A DNA stretch of 32,138 nt from Opitutaceae bacterium (lineage in GTDB: Bacteria; Verrucomicrobiota; Verrucomicrobiia; Opitutales; Opitutaceae). Made by a program: the position numbers and the translations under genes. Of this stretch, positions 31,999 through 32,138 are shown in pieces (the first letter of the stretch is position 1; each line of letters begins with the position of its first letter). The notes under the pieces were generated by a model. It did not search any database and was not told where the DNA came from. It saw only the letters and a program-made list of their open reading frames with translations. The stretch is taken from positions 1 to 32,138 of the forward strand of contig PLXR01000049.1 in the NCBI GenBank assembly GCA_003151495.1, in the 5' to 3' direction.

Positions 31999-32138
31999 CT
32001 AGAAGCCCAGGGCCGTGCCCGACTGGTACACGATGAACGAAATGACCCATGCCGCGCCGGTCATGTACGCGGTCTGGAAGATCGGCCAGCGCCAGGAGTT
32101 GGTCTCCCGGCGGACGACGGCGATCGTGCTCATGCACT
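31999..32138 (-). CDS. feoB: Ferrous iron transport protein FeoB, C-terminal end (rest outside window)
   Basis: The last ~46 codons of feoB are present. The tail reads '[20 protein letters not shown]', then a final helix '[17 protein letters not shown]' ending '...SGTALGF'. This matches FeoB C-termini, where a 'C(M/I)S(T/A)...RRETGSW' loop precedes the last membrane span. FeoB is the GTP-driven inner-membrane Fe(II) importer. The 5' part with the G-domain is off the right edge, and the frame is open to the end of the window. Confidence 0.8.
   Translation of the reverse strand, partial: CMSTIAVVRRETNSWRWPIFQTAYMTGAAWVISFIVYQSGTALGF

Noticed and set aside
1..32138. tRNA, rRNA, riboswitch, CRISPR array, intact insertion sequence or phage genes
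   Set aside because: None was recognised on either strand by eye. A covariance-model scan would be decisive for small RNAs.

Overview
This is a 32.1 kb stretch of a GC-rich, densely packed bacterial chromosome. The mix of genes suggests a Verrucomicrobiota member, possibly Opitutales-like. That is an inference from architecture, because no rRNA or other phylogenetic marker lies in the window. The pointers are giant Ig/LamG/FN3 and NHL secreted proteins, an RHS protein with a papain-like N-terminal domain, ole genes, and mostly weak Shine-Dalgarno sites. No tRNA, rRNA, CRISPR array or intact transposase was seen.

Layout. (1) 1-2874, plus: the 3' end of a GH2 beta-mannosidase-like gene, followed 7 bp later by a multi-pass GT-C type glycosyltransferase. 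(2) 2971-4965: an accessory patch with two divergent PIN-domain toxin-antitoxin pairs and a decayed 104-bp copy of part of the amino-acid permease gene found at 9.7-11.1 kb. (3) 4966-8640, minus: a secreted protein with 12 NHL-type repeats, a Thr-Pro linker, two Ig-like domains and a duplicated C-terminal module. (4) 8819-11146: two paralogous yeast-type cytosine deaminase family genes arranged tail to tail, the second translationally coupled to an APC-family permease. (5) 11247-13368: two divergent RNA methyltransferases (RlmD-like and SpoU-like). (6) 13334-17177, minus: rnd, oleC and oleD in one apparent operon, giving RNase D plus two enzymes of long-chain olefin/beta-lactone biosynthesis, without oleA or oleB. 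(7) 17.2-29.2 kb, minus: an island visibly lower in GC than the housekeeping genes beside it. It carries a 1940-aa Ig/LamG/FN3 secreted protein, a 1789-aa RHS protein and a small secreted orphan gene. (8) 29342-32138, minus: an MBL-fold hydrolase, a histone-deacetylase-family amidohydrolase, an exported RidA-like protein, a FeoB-associated Cys-rich peptide and the 3' end of feoB.

The most interesting system is the RHS locus. Its N-terminal region has a C39-peptidase-like Cys/His/Asp arrangement followed by three Asp-Gly-Gly motifs. Its C-terminus, after the DPFGL end of the RHS core, is a short tip with an HExxH zinc-peptidase motif. A small exported protein of unknown family follows 7 bp downstream and is a candidate immunity protein or partner. 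This reading is inference from motifs and gene order.
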